From: Caulobacterales bacterium
Lineage (GTDB): Bacteria; Pseudomonadota; Alphaproteobacteria; Caulobacterales; Caulobacteraceae
Assembly: GCA_016183935.1 (NCBI GenBank)
Contig: JACPDR010000035.1
Span: 1-64,000, forward strand
Direction of reading: 5' to 3'
DNA length: 64,000 nucleotides
The position numbers were made by a program, and so were the translations under genes. Positions 1 to 10,966 of this stretch are shown here, piece after piece. Position 1 is the first letter of the stretch; every line of letters starts with the position of its first letter. A model generated the notes under the pieces. It was not told where the DNA came from. It saw only the letters and a list, made by a program, of their open reading frames with translations, and made no database searches.

Positions 1-1508
<1,508 letters not shown>

Positions 1509-1566
1509 GAGGTGCGGTGCGCCCTGTCGTCCGGAAATGGGGGGAGGTTGGCGCGGGATGTAGCGA

Positions 1567-1606
1567 CCGCGCGCCGTCAGGGCAAATGTCTAGCGACGGC
1601 GCGCGG
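1567..1606. repeat. 12-base perfect inverted repeat in ettA/cupin divergent region
   Basis: CCGCGCGCCGTC (1567-1578) is followed 16 bases later by its exact reverse complement (1595-1606). A direct repeat TAGCGAC starts at 1561 and again at 1591. The element lies about 60 bases from each of the two divergent start codons, so it could be an operator or a leader hairpin of either transcript. No family of regulator is recognised. Confidence 0.6.
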
Positions 1607-1661
1607 CGGTTTGAAGGCGGCGCGGGCATGATACAGTGGCGCGTCACACAGAGGCGTCACC

Positions 1662-2282
1662 ATGGATCTTTGGGAAGTGCGCGGAATATCGGCCGTTTGC
1701 GCGGGGCTGCTGTGCGGGCTCACGCCGCACCCGGCGTCGGCGCAGACGCCCGCGGCGCCGAACGCCTTCCGCGTCGACCTGGTGGCTGAGCGTCGTGTCG
1801 CCGTCCTGCCCACCGGCCCGCTTCATTGGCGCGTGGAGACGGCCCCAACGGGGGCGGAGGTCGGGTCGGCCGATCCTCATCTGTCCCTGACAGGCGAGGC
1901 GGACGGCCGGGTGTGGCGCTTCACCCTTGGTCCGCCAGGCGAACGCACGCCGGGCATGCGGCTTGAAGCCGAGATCGGACCCGTGCCTCTCCCGGAGGCG
2001 TCGGCATGGGTGTTGCGGCTCAACCGCGCCGGCGGCCCGCCCGGCGCCCAAACTCCCGTGCACAGGCATCCGGGTTCGGAAGCGTTCTTCGTCCGGTCGG
2101 GCCGCCTGTGCCAGAAAACCACGCATGGCGACGCGGAGGCCGGGGCCGGTCAGGCCATGAACGGTCACGACCCGGGCGCGGTCATGCAGCTGACCAGCTG
2201 CGGCGTGAGCGACCTCGACCAGTGGGTGATGTTCGTGCTGGACGCGTCGAAGTCGTTCTCCTCGCCCGCCAGTTTCGACTAA
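1662..2282 (+). CDS. Secreted cupin-domain protein
   Basis: A 206-residue protein with an N-terminal signal peptide (hydrophobic stretch about 9-21, likely cleavage after ASA-Q near residue 27), so probably periplasmic. The C-terminal half is a small cupin barrel: the first cupin motif is seen as PVHRHPGSEAFFVRSG (132-147), with metal-type ligands His134, His136 and Glu140, and a second, weaker half follows (about 165-195) with His169. The ATG is preceded by AGAGGCG. It stands alone, divergent from ettA and 95 bases before the PA2169-type gene. Ligand and reaction cannot be read from the sequence; cupins range from sugar or metal binding to dioxygenases. Confidence 0.8.
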   Translation: MDLWEVRGISAVCAGLLCGLTPHPASAQTPAAPNAFRVDLVAERRVAVLPTGPLHWRVETAPTGAEVGSADPHLSLTGEADGRVWRFTLGPPGERTPGMRLEAEIGPVPLPEASAWVLRLNRAGGPPGAQTPVHRHPGSEAFFVRSGRLCQKTTHGDAEAGAGQAMNGHDPGAVMQLTSCGVSDLDQWVMFVLDASKSFSSPASFD

Positions 2283-2377
2283 GGGCGCGCGCGAACACGG
2301 AAATACCCGCGTCCCGCCGGGAACGTCCGGGCGTTCGAAGCGGTTTGTCGGCTTTCCCCCTGCCAAAGGAGAGTGCC

Positions 2378-2827
2378 GTGCAAAACCAGGATCACGCCGT
2401 CAAGGTCCTCAACAGCCTCATCGAGACCACCCTCGACAGCGCCAACGGCTACCACGACGCGGCGGAAGGCGCCGAGAGCCCGCCGATCCGTTCCCTGCTG
2501 GCGCGCAAGGCCTCCACCCGCGAGGAGCTGTCGCGCCGTCTCCAGTCCGAGGTCCGCAGCTTCGGCGGCGAACCGGAAACCGACCAGTCCGCCATGGGCA
2601 AGGCGCACAACATTTTCACCGAGCTGAAGGGCAAGGTGATGGGCCGTGATGACGAGAGCGTGCTCGCCGAGGTCGACCGGGGCGAGAGCTTCATCGAGGA
2701 GAAGTTCGAGAGCGCCTCACGGGACCCCGACCTGCCCGACCATGTGCGCCGCCTGATCGAATCCGAATGCGCCGCGATCCGCACGGATCACGAGGAGATG
2801 AAGCGGATGAAGTCCGGGATGCACTAG
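2378..2827 (+). CDS. PA2169-type four-helix-bundle protein (DUF2383)
   Basis: A 149-residue soluble, helical, acidic protein with no signal peptide. The pattern of long amphipathic helices, beginning with LNSLIETTLDSANGYHDAAE and containing SFGGEPE near the middle, is that of the PA2169/DUF2383 ferritin-like family, which is common in Caulobacterales. No biochemical function is established for the family that I can name with confidence. The start is GTG, chosen because AAAGGAGA lies 6-13 bases upstream, while an in-frame upstream extension reads as arginine-rich antisense-type sequence. Glutamates and histidines spaced along the helices could form a di-metal site, but this is inference. Confidence 0.8.
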   Translation: MQNQDHAVKVLNSLIETTLDSANGYHDAAEGAESPPIRSLLARKASTREELSRRLQSEVRSFGGEPETDQSAMGKAHNIFTELKGKVMGRDDESVLAEVDRGESFIEEKFESASRDPDLPDHVRRLIESECAAIRTDHEEMKRMKSGMH

Positions 2828-2855
2828 CCGGGTCGGGCCGGCCGCGCCGCGAGGG

Positions 2856-3467
2856 TCAGGCGTAGTTGAAGCTCACCGAGATTCGCTCGCTCTTCGCGGC
2901 GTTCGGCGGCACCTCGTGGCGCAGCCAGCTTTCCCACATCAGCACGGTTCCGGCCTGCGGAGCGAGGTAGACGAAGGGGCGTTCGGCCTCCGGCGCGTCG
3001 GCATGGACGGCCGGCCGAGCCATCATCATCGGGAGGCGCGGGTCCTCAAGCTTCAGGGCCGAGGCCCCGTCCGGAACCTCGACATAGACGGTGCCGCTCA
3101 GGAAGGCGTGCGGATGGATGTGGCCGCTGTGGCCGCCGCCCGGCTTGAGGATGTTGACCCACAGGCTGTCCAGCCTCGGCTTGCGCGCCAGGTCGAAGTT
3201 CAGCGCCTTCGCATAGAGCAGGGCGTGCCGGTCCAGATGCCGCTTCAGCTCGGCGAACTCGGGCATCCGGTGCGGCAGGTCGGCCAGCGAGCCGTAGGAG
3301 GTGTAGCCGCGATAGCCGTGCTCGCGGCACCAGGCGCGCCCGGCCTGATCCTCGGCCGCCAGCATGCGGCAGGCATCGGCGAGGGCGGTGTTGAAGGCGG
3401 CAAAGCCCGGCGCGGCCGCCAGCGACGCTTCATAGACCTGGGTGACGAACAGCGGGCGCAGGGACAT
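2856..3467 (-). CDS. Putative 2OG-Fe(II) oxygenase, TIGR02466 type
   Basis: A 203-residue cytosolic protein with a double-stranded beta-helix fold signature. The region GHIHPHAFLSGTVYVEVP (115-132) carries the HxH motif near the start of the jelly roll, and SWLRHEVPP (180-188) followed by SERISVSFNYA (193-203) carries the distal iron His184 and the Arg195 that would bind the 2-oxoglutarate carboxylate. This matches the putative 2OG-Fe(II) oxygenase family TIGR02466, whose substrate is unknown. It is convergent with the PA2169-type gene and 29 bases downstream of trmN6 on the same strand, so the two may share a transcript. Iron dependence is inferred from motif only. Confidence 0.82.
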   Translation of the reverse strand: MSLRPLFVTQVYEASLAAAPGFAAFNTALADACRMLAAEDQAGRAWCREHGYRGYTSYGSLADLPHRMPEFAELKRHLDRHALLYAKALNFDLARKPRLDSLWVNILKPGGGHSGHIHPHAFLSGTVYVEVPDGASALKLEDPRLPMMMARPAVHADAPEAERPFVYLAPQAGTVLMWESWLRHEVPPNAAKSERISVSFNYA

Positions 3468-3496
3468 GGCGGCTGTCTAGCGCAAGGGGCGGGGGA

Positions 3497-4255
3497 TCAG
3501 AAGGGCAGGGCCGCTTCCCCGCGCAGGATCGCCTCCGCCTCGGCCGTGTGCTTGCCGCCGGACCGGTCGTGCAGCACCAGCGCCGGCAGCAGCCGCAGCG
3601 GCGCCTTGCCGGTCTTGATCGCCTGCACCAGCACCCGCTTGGCCGGTTCGTCCGCATAGGGATGCAGCGGCCGCACCGAGAAGGACCCGGCCTTCTCGCC
3701 CAGCAAGGCCAGCAGGTCGGCCAGCCGGTCGGCGCGGTGGATGACCACGATCCGCCCGCCCTCGCGCACCGCCTTGAGCAGGAACCCCGTCCACGCCGCC
3801 AGCCCGTCGTCGGCCATCCACGCCCCGTGCTTGCCCGCCGCCGGGGCCCGCAACGCGCCCGGATCGTCGAAGAAGGGCGGATTGCTGATCGCCCGGTCGA
3901 ACGGCTCCAGCCCCAGCGCCCGGAAGCCCGCCGCCACGTCGGCGGCGACGATCCCGGCCTCGACCCCGTTCAGCGCCGCATTCTCCCGGGCCAGCGCCGC
4001 CATGGTCGAATCCCGCTCGACGCCGGTCAGGCGCACCTCCGGCGCCCGGGCCGCCACCTGCATCAGGACCGCGCCCGCGCCGCACCCCGCTTCGATCACC
4101 CGCTCGCCCGATCCGGCGCCCGTCGCGGCCGCCAGCAAGGCCGCGTCCATGCCGGCGCGATAGCCCCGCGCCGGCTGACGCAGCCGGACGCGCCCGCCCA
4201 GCAAGGCGTTCTCGACGATGTCTCCGCCCTGCGGAACGTACGGTGCGACCGTCAC
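3497..4255 (-). CDS. trmN6: tRNA1(Val) A37 N6-methyltransferase-type SAM methyltransferase (TrmN6/YfiC family)
   Basis: A 252-residue Rossmann-fold methyltransferase. The SAM-binding motif is EAGCGAGAVL (55-64), followed by the acidic ribose-binding end of strand 2, TGVERD (77-82). The catalytic motif NPPFF (125-129) is typical of N6-adenine or glutamine methylases. Length and motif order fit TrmN6, which methylates A37 of tRNA-Val. The start is GTG with GAAGGG nine bases upstream. The gene is divergent from the polyprenyl synthase across about 100 bases and precedes the 2OG oxygenase gene. Substrate assignment rests on family resemblance, and a related small-molecule or tRNA methyltransferase is possible. 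Confidence 0.85.
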   Translation of the reverse strand: MTVAPYVPQGGDIVENALLGGRVRLRQPARGYRAGMDAALLAAATGAGSGERVIEAGCGAGAVLMQVAARAPEVRLTGVERDSTMAALARENAALNGVEAGIVAADVAAGFRALGLEPFDRAISNPPFFDDPGALRAPAAGKHGAWMADDGLAAWTGFLLKAVREGGRIVVIHRADRLADLLALLGEKAGSFSVRPLHPYADEPAKRVLVQAIKTGKAPLRLLPALVLHDRSGGKHTAEAEAILRGEAALPF

Positions 4256-4356
4256 GTGGCTTGACCCTTCATGGCCCGATCACCATTGTGCGCCGCGTCG
4301 TCGCCCTGCAAGCGGCGAGCGGATTTTCAGGCGCGATCCTCCCGCGCGCCGTGCCC

Positions 4357-5385
4357 ATGAGCTCTACGTTGGACGCAGTCACCGTCGCCCAATCCCGTCC
4401 CAAGGGAGACGTAGAACCGCTGGTGCGGCTGGCGCAGCGCGACATGGTCAGGGTCGACGCCCTCATCATCGAACGGATGCAGTCGCAGGTGCCGGTGATT
4501 CCGCTGCTGGCCGAGCACCTCGTCTCCGCGGGCGGCAAGCGTCTGCGCCCGCTGCTCACCGTGGCCGCGGCGCGTGCGTCCGGCCCGGCCGACGACATCG
4601 AGGCCTCGCGCAAGCTGGCCGCGGCGGTCGAGTTCATCCACACCGCCACCCTGCTGCACGACGACGTCGTCGACGGCTCCAACCTGCGCCGCGGCAAGAC
4701 CGCCGCCCACCTGATCTGGGGCGCCCCCTCCAGCGTGCTGGTCGGCGACTTCCTGTTCGCCCGCGCCTTCGAGCTGATGGTCGAGACCGGCCAGATGCGG
4801 GCCCTCGGCATTCTCGCCACCGCGTCCAGCGTCATCGCCGAGGGCGAGGTCCTGCAGCTGACCCGCGCCCACGACCTGAACCTCGACCAGGACACCTATC
4901 TGCGCATCATCTCGGCCAAGACGGCCGAACTGTTCGCCGCCGCCGCCGAGGCCGGCGCGGTCGGGGCCGGAGCGGGCGAGGCGGCGGTGCAGGCCTTGCG
5001 CGCCTACGGCCTCAACCTCGGCATCGCCTTCCAGCTGGCCGACGACGCGCTCGACTACGGCGGCGCCTCTGCGACCCTGGGCAAGAACGCCGGCGACGAC
5101 TTCCATGAGGGCAAGGTGACCATGCCCCTGCTGCTCGCCGCCGCTCGCACGCGCGGCCGCGAGGACGCCTTCTGGGACCGCACCATCAACAAGGGCGAGC
5201 GGACCGACGACGATTTCCGCCGCGCCCGCGAACTGATCGTCGGCACGGGCGCCATCGGGTCGACCCTCGACACCGCCTGGGACTACGCCGCCGCCGCCCA
5301 GGAGGCGCTGAAGTCGCTCCCGGCCAGCGACTGGCGCTCGGCGCTGGAACAGCTGGCCGACTTCGCCGTCAGCCGGGCGGCCTGA
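4357..5385 (+). CDS. ispB: Long-chain polyprenyl diphosphate synthase (IspB-like)
   Basis: A 342-residue trans-prenyltransferase that elongates farnesyl or geranylgeranyl diphosphate with IPP to make the ubiquinone side chain. GGKRLRP (59-65) binds IPP; the first aspartate-rich motif is DDVVD (102-106) and the second is DDALD (229-233). Small residues (A97, T98) sit four to five positions before the first motif, as in long-chain enzymes. ATG at 4357 is chosen over an in-frame upstream ATG at 4243 because homology begins shortly after MSSTLDAV and the longer form would run into the divergent trmN6 start. Product chain length cannot be read directly; Q10 would be usual for alphaproteobacteria. 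Confidence 0.92.
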   Translation: MSSTLDAVTVAQSRPKGDVEPLVRLAQRDMVRVDALIIERMQSQVPVIPLLAEHLVSAGGKRLRPLLTVAAARASGPADDIEASRKLAAAVEFIHTATLLHDDVVDGSNLRRGKTAAHLIWGAPSSVLVGDFLFARAFELMVETGQMRALGILATASSVIAEGEVLQLTRAHDLNLDQDTYLRIISAKTAELFAAAAEAGAVGAGAGEAAVQALRAYGLNLGIAFQLADDALDYGGASATLGKNAGDDFHEGKVTMPLLLAAARTRGREDAFWDRTINKGERTDDDFRRARELIVGTGAIGSTLDTAWDYAAAAQEALKSLPASDWRSALEQLADFAVSRAA

Positions 5386-5403
5386 CGTCCGACCCCATTT
5401 ACG

Positions 5404-5542
5404 CCCGTCATCCTCGGGCTTGACCCGAGGATCAGAGGTTGGGGCGAACTGTGCGACGGGGGCGGCCCTCCGGCGGCGCCCATGCGCCGTATCACGGAGC
5501 ACCAGACGGTCTGATCCTCGGGTCAAGCCCGAGGATGACGGC
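5404..5542. repeat. Paired inverted REP-like intergenic element
   Basis: Two 33-base arms (5404-5436 and 5510-5542) are reverse complements at 32 of 33 positions and are separated by 73 bases. Each arm itself contains the imperfect palindrome CCTCGGGCTTGACCCGAGG. The arms fill the space between convergent genes (polyprenyl synthase and aminotransferase). This sequence type is a widespread alphaproteobacterial extragenic palindrome, and the arrangement is that of a bacterial interspersed mosaic element. It could act as a bidirectional terminator or mRNA stabiliser. Confidence 0.9.
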
Positions 5543-5561
5543 GGAGAGGAGCGTAGGACGC

Positions 5562-6818
<1,257 letters not shown>

Positions 6819-6832
6819 TCAAATGCCGCGCC

Positions 6833-7234
6833 TCAGACGTCCTTCGACGTGTTCAGGGCCACGGCGGCGCGGATCAGCGCCTTCAGGGCCTCTTCGTCGA
6901 TCACGTCGCCTTGATGGAAGTCGATGGCGCGGCGGGTGTTTCCGTCCAGGCTCGAGTTGAACAGGCCGGACGGGTCCTCCAGCGAGGCGCCCCTGGCGAA
7001 GGTCATCTTCACGGCGGTCTTGTAGGTCTCGCCCTTGGTGAGAATGCCGGCGTGCTCCCACACCGGGACGCGCCCCCATTTCACCGTCTCGACCACCTCG
7101 GGGTCCGCCTGGTGGATGATCTTGCGGATCCGGGCCAGGGTTTCGCCGCGCCAGTCCCCGAGGGCCGCGATCTTCGCGTCGATCCGTTGCGACGCGGAGG
7201 CGTTGTCGGCCGCGTCGGCGGTCATCCTGTTCAT
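6833..7234 (-). CDS. DUF1801 domain protein (second copy)
   Basis: A 133-residue cytosolic protein of the DUF1801/YdhG-like family (frataxin-like fold): ARIRKIIHQADPEVVETVKWG is followed by PVWEHAGILTKGETYKTAVK and a C-terminal helix EEALKALIRAAVAL. The start is placed at the internal ATG (7232-7234) because GGAGGAACGACAGCC lies directly before it; an earlier in-frame ATG would place that GGAGGA inside the coding region. It is the last gene of the ArsR-SRPBCC operon, 18 bases after the first DUF1801 gene. DUF1801 proteins have no firmly established activity. The copy upstream shares the fold but is clearly diverged. Confidence 0.82.
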   Translation of the reverse strand: MNRMTADAADNASASQRIDAKIAALGDWRGETLARIRKIIHQADPEVVETVKWGRVPVWEHAGILTKGETYKTAVKMTFARGASLEDPSGLFNSSLDGNTRRAIDFHQGDVIDEEALKALIRAAVALNTSKDV

Positions 7235-7252
7235 GGCTGTCGTTCCTCCCAT

Positions 7253-7681
7253 TCACATGCGTTCGCCGGGCAACCGGCTGGCCTGCCGAATCCAGTCGGC
7301 GAGCTGGGCTTCGTCGACCGGCTCGTCCTCGTGGATGTGGAAATAGCGCACGTCCTTCTGCTTCGACCCGACCGGGGGCAGGGGATCCAGCGCCGCGCCG
7401 CGGAAAAAGGCCACCTTCAGATAGCGGTCGAAGGCGTGGAAGCTGGCGAACCAGGTCCCGTCCTCGACCCCGTACAGCGGCGTGTTCCACTTGACCGCCT
7501 TCTTCACGCCCGGAACCGTGCGCTCGATCAGGGTGTCGAGGCGGCGCCCGACGTCGCCTTTCCAGCTTGGCGCGGCCGCGATCCAGGCCTGCACGGGGGC
7601 GTCGCCGTAGCCTTTGGCGATCTGGGGGTTGCCGCCCGAGAGCAGGGCCGGTTTGGCGGCTTTCTTCGGTTTCTCGGCCAT
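7253..7681 (-). CDS. DUF1801 domain protein (first copy)
   Basis: A 142-residue protein, start ATG with GGAG eight bases upstream. An N-terminal Lys/Ala-rich segment (MAEKPKKAAKP) precedes the DUF1801 core: DTLIERTVPGVKKAVKWNTPLYG, then GTWFASFHAFDRYLKVAFFRG, and a C-terminal helical part ending WIRQASRLPG. The family fold resembles frataxin/CyaY. It lies 4 bases downstream of the 70-residue membrane protein gene and 18 bases upstream of the second DUF1801 gene, so all are probably on one mRNA under the ArsR-type regulator. Function is unknown. Confidence 0.85.
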   Translation of the reverse strand: MAEKPKKAAKPALLSGGNPQIAKGYGDAPVQAWIAAAPSWKGDVGRRLDTLIERTVPGVKKAVKWNTPLYGVEDGTWFASFHAFDRYLKVAFFRGAALDPLPPVGSKQKDVRYFHIHEDEPVDEAQLADWIRQASRLPGERM

Positions 7682-7685
7682 GGCC

Positions 7686-7898
7686 TTACTCCGGTCCGGG
7701 CCCGCGCCAACGGGCCGCATAGGGCAGGGCGAACATGTACAGGCCGGTGAGCGCAAGCAAGGCGAGCGGGGCCAGCGGCAGGAAATACACCCATTCGACA
7801 GGCTGCTTTCCCAGTCCCAGGGCGATGAAGATGGCGGCGACCACGAGGACGAAGACGATCGACGTCCAGCGGTGAAACGACCGGATCCAGGTGTTCAT
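7686..7898 (-). CDS. Small two-helix membrane protein
   Basis: A 70-residue protein with two predicted transmembrane helices (about 12-29 and 38-57) and a short C-terminal tail. Its N-terminus RSFHRWTSIVFVLV resembles the first membrane segment of PepSY-associated membrane proteins, where the His often sits near heme or a quinone, but the protein is too short for that family and the resemblance is only suggestive. It lies between the SRPBCC gene (12 bases upstream) and the DUF1801 gene (4 bases downstream) in the same operon. ATG is preceded by GAGGAGTCTCCC, a good ribosome site. Confidence 0.8.
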   Translation of the reverse strand: MNTWIRSFHRWTSIVFVLVVAAIFIALGLGKQPVEWVYFLPLAPLALLALTGLYMFALPYAARWRGPGPE

Positions 7899-7910
7899 GG
7901 GAGACTCCTC

Positions 7911-8360
7911 TCAGACCGACCGGGCGGGATCGTCTTCCCGCGCCAGCAACTGCTCCAGGTTTTCCAGGAACTGCCGCCAGCCGGCGTGGGCGCCGCCGAA
8001 GGCCTGCTTCTGGTCGGGGCGGAAGCCCGCCTGCTCGACGCGCAGATGGGTGCCCGCGCCCGAGGGGGTCAGTGTGAAGGTCACGACGCTCTTCAGCGCA
8101 TAGGCCGGATCGTCGTGCGCGAAATCCCAGGTGTAGGACAGGGTCCGGTTCGGCTCGACGGCCAGGACCTCGCAATCCAGCACGCCGCCCCATTCGCCCC
8201 TGAGCTTGAAGCCGTGGCCGACGACCGGCTTGAAGTCGTTCTTCATCAGCCATTCCTCCATCAGTTGCGGCTGGGTCAGCGCGCGCCACAGCTTCTCCGG
8301 CGGAAACGGGATCTCCCGCTCGACCACGACGGAGTGGGTTTCGGTTGCGGCGTCGGTCAT
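7911..8360 (-). CDS. SRPBCC (AHSA1-type) ligand-binding domain protein
   Basis: A 149-residue single-domain START/Bet v1-like protein. Family landmarks are EREIPFPPEKLWRALTQPQ near the N-terminus, MEEWLM, the beta-strand VLAVEPNRTLSYTW, and the C-terminal helix HAGWRQFLENLEQLL. AHSA1-type SRPBCC proteins bind hydrophobic ligands, and stand-alone bacterial members are mostly uncharacterised. Its ATG overlaps the stop of the ArsR-family gene (ATGA), so the two are translationally coupled; ArsR/SRPBCC pairs of this kind are frequent in bacteria. It heads the structural part of a five-gene operon. Confidence 0.9.
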   Translation of the reverse strand: MTDAATETHSVVVEREIPFPPEKLWRALTQPQLMEEWLMKNDFKPVVGHGFKLRGEWGGVLDCEVLAVEPNRTLSYTWDFAHDDPAYALKSVVTFTLTPSGAGTHLRVEQAGFRPDQKQAFGGAHAGWRQFLENLEQLLAREDDPARSV

Positions 8361-8680
8361 TGGTCCATCCTTTTGAGCAGGTCTTCGAGGTGGTCGAGCC
8401 GGGTTTCCCAGAACCCGGCCATCTCGCTGGTCCAGTCGATCAGCGGGGCGAGGGCGCCCAGTTGCGCGCTGTAGTGGGTCTGGCGACCGGCCGGGCGATC
8501 GCGCACCAGCCCGGCCTGCTTCAGAACACCGAGGTGCTTGGAGACGGCCGGTTGCGAGACCCCGGCGCGAGCCGTCAGGGCCCCGACCGTCTGCTCTCCC
8601 TCGCGGCACAGCCGCTCGAAGATGGCCCGACGCGTCGGATCGGCGAGCGTTCGGAAGAGCATGTCGGGGGCGGTGGGCAT
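8357..8680 (-). CDS. ArsR-family transcriptional regulator
   Basis: A 107-residue winged-helix repressor. LFRTLADPTRRAIFERLCREG starts the domain, and the recognition helix is in VSQPAVSKHLGVLKQAGLV. The ELCVCDL-type metal-binding cysteine pair is absent (only one Cys, at CREGEQ), so it is unlikely to sense arsenite or zinc in the classical way, and a small-molecule or other cue is more probable. It is the first gene of the operon and is coupled to the SRPBCC gene by ATGA. A palindrome of the form ATAnCC-N4-GGnTAT starts ten bases upstream of the start codon, suggesting autoregulation. Confidence 0.93.
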   Translation of the reverse strand: MPTAPDMLFRTLADPTRRAIFERLCREGEQTVGALTARAGVSQPAVSKHLGVLKQAGLVRDRPAGRQTHYSAQLGALAPLIDWTSEMAGFWETRLDHLEDLLKRMDQ

Positions 8681-8689
8681 GAGATATCG

Positions 8690-8705
8690 ATAACCCGTTG
8701 GCTAT
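8690..8705. promoter_or_regulatory. Candidate ArsR operator
   Basis: ATAACCCGTTGGCTAT is an imperfect palindrome with symmetric ATAnCC and GGnTAT ends, ten bases upstream of the ArsR-family start codon. A further half-site TATAACC follows at 8714-8720. The spacing suits repression by a winged-helix dimer over the operon's own promoter. Seen in sequence only; binding is inferred. Confidence 0.5.
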
Positions 8706-8805
8706 GAGTTGACGTATAACCGTGCAGATATGCATGAGTCAAACCTCGCTGCGGCCCGCTCCCGCGACCCTCGCCGCCGCCCGCGCCGGATGCTAATCGC
8801 CGTCC

Positions 8806-9525
8806 ATGCGTCGCCTTCTCGACTTCATCCTCAACATGGAAGGCCGCCGCTGGCGGACCTTGCTGGCGACGGCGCTGCTGCTCGGCGCCACCGTCGGCCT
8901 GCTGGCCATCGGCAAGAGCCAGCTGGGTCTGGCGGCCGAGGAGAATCTCGAAGCCTGGCTCCAGGGTTACGCCGGCAGCCCCTGGGCCTTCGCCGCGACG
9001 GTCGTGCTGTTCATCCTCGCCGCCTTCATCGGCGCGCCACAGTTCATCCTGATCGCCGCCTGCGTGGTCGCCTTCGGGCCGTGGATGGGCTTCCTCTACA
9101 GCTGGGTGGCGACCATCGCCTCGGCCGGGGTGACCTACTGGCTGGGGCGGGGCCCGACGGCGCGGATGCTCGACCGTTACGGCGGCCGCACCCTGCGGAG
9201 GCTGCGGGGCTTCATCGGCAAGAACGCCTTCTACGCCAGCTTCATGATCCGCAACGTGCCCTCGGCGCCGTTCATCGTCGTCAACATGGCCTTCGGCGCG
9301 ACCCGCGCGGCCTTTCCGGCCTATCTGCTGGGCTGCGGGCTGGGCGTGTTGCCCAAGACCGCTCTGGTGGCCTTCTTCGGCGGGGCGGTGGTGTCGGCGG
9401 TCAGCGGCGACGGGGTGTGGACCTCGCTGATCCTCGCCGGCGTCGCCGTGGTCTGGCTGGGCCTGATGCTGGGCGTCCGCGAACTGGTCAAGCGGCGCGA
9501 ACGCGCGGCCGGCGCGCCGGACTAG
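8806..9525 (+). CDS. TVP38/TMEM64 (DedA/VTT-type) inner-membrane protein
   Basis: A 239-residue polytopic membrane protein. Hydrophobic segments lie at about 18-38, 58-80, 85-110, 150-172 and 192-218. The VTT-domain core is seen as GAPQFILIAACVVAFGPWMG, then SWVATIASAGVTYWLGRGPT, and FIGKNAFYASFMIRNVPSAP with the conserved arginine of the re-entrant loop. This superfamily includes DedA phospholipid flippases and TMEM64-type proteins, and substrate is not readable here. The start ATG (MRRLLDFILNMEG) places a short basic cytoplasmic head before the first helix. It is divergent from the ArsR operon and followed by 251 bases before mreB. Confidence 0.88.
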   Translation: MRRLLDFILNMEGRRWRTLLATALLLGATVGLLAIGKSQLGLAAEENLEAWLQGYAGSPWAFAATVVLFILAAFIGAPQFILIAACVVAFGPWMGFLYSWVATIASAGVTYWLGRGPTARMLDRYGGRTLRRLRGFIGKNAFYASFMIRNVPSAPFIVVNMAFGATRAAFPAYLLGCGLGVLPKTALVAFFGGAVVSAVSGDGVWTSLILAGVAVVWLGLMLGVRELVKRRERAAGAPD

Positions 9526-9623
9526 CGGCAAGGCCGACGGCAAGCTTGGCTGACGGGAACGTGAACGGCCAAGCCGGGGATACCGGGGGCGGGGGCGCCG
9601 GACGCGTCGCATGGGACTTGTAA

Positions 9624-10817
<1,194 letters not shown>

Positions 10818-10878
10818 CACGGCGTTTGCGGCTCAGGTCGAACGACCGCCTCAAATCCCTGTCATTACGGGCCGTCCG

Positions 10879-10903
10879 CCGGTTCCCAACCGGGCCGGAT
10901 TTT
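10879..10903 (+). terminator. Hairpin with T-tract between mreB and mreC (possible attenuator)
   Basis: CCGGTT-CCC-AACCGG forms a 6-bp hairpin (10879-10893), followed after GCCGGA by TTTT (10900-10903). It sits about 60 bases after the mreB stop and 64 before the mreC start. Since mreC-rodA must be transcribed too, it would act as a partial terminator making mreB more abundant than the downstream genes. The stem is short, so this is tentative. Confidence 0.4.
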
Positions 10904-10910
10904 GCGATAG

Positions 10911-10924
10911 GCTGACATGTCAGC
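10911..10924. repeat. 14-base perfect palindrome upstream of mreC
   Basis: GCTGACATGTCAGC is a perfect palindrome 43 bases before the mreC GTG. It lies just after the putative attenuator and could be an operator for an internal mreC promoter. No matching regulator is known to me. Confidence 0.55.
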
Positions 10925-10966
10925 GGGGGGCGTCCCGTTGATTCCCTCATTTCAGGAAGGCGCGCC

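Noticed and set aside
2856..3467. HxH in place of HxD in the 2OG oxygenase as a broken active site
   Set aside because: HxH appears usual in the TIGR02466 family as I recall it, so it is not a defect.
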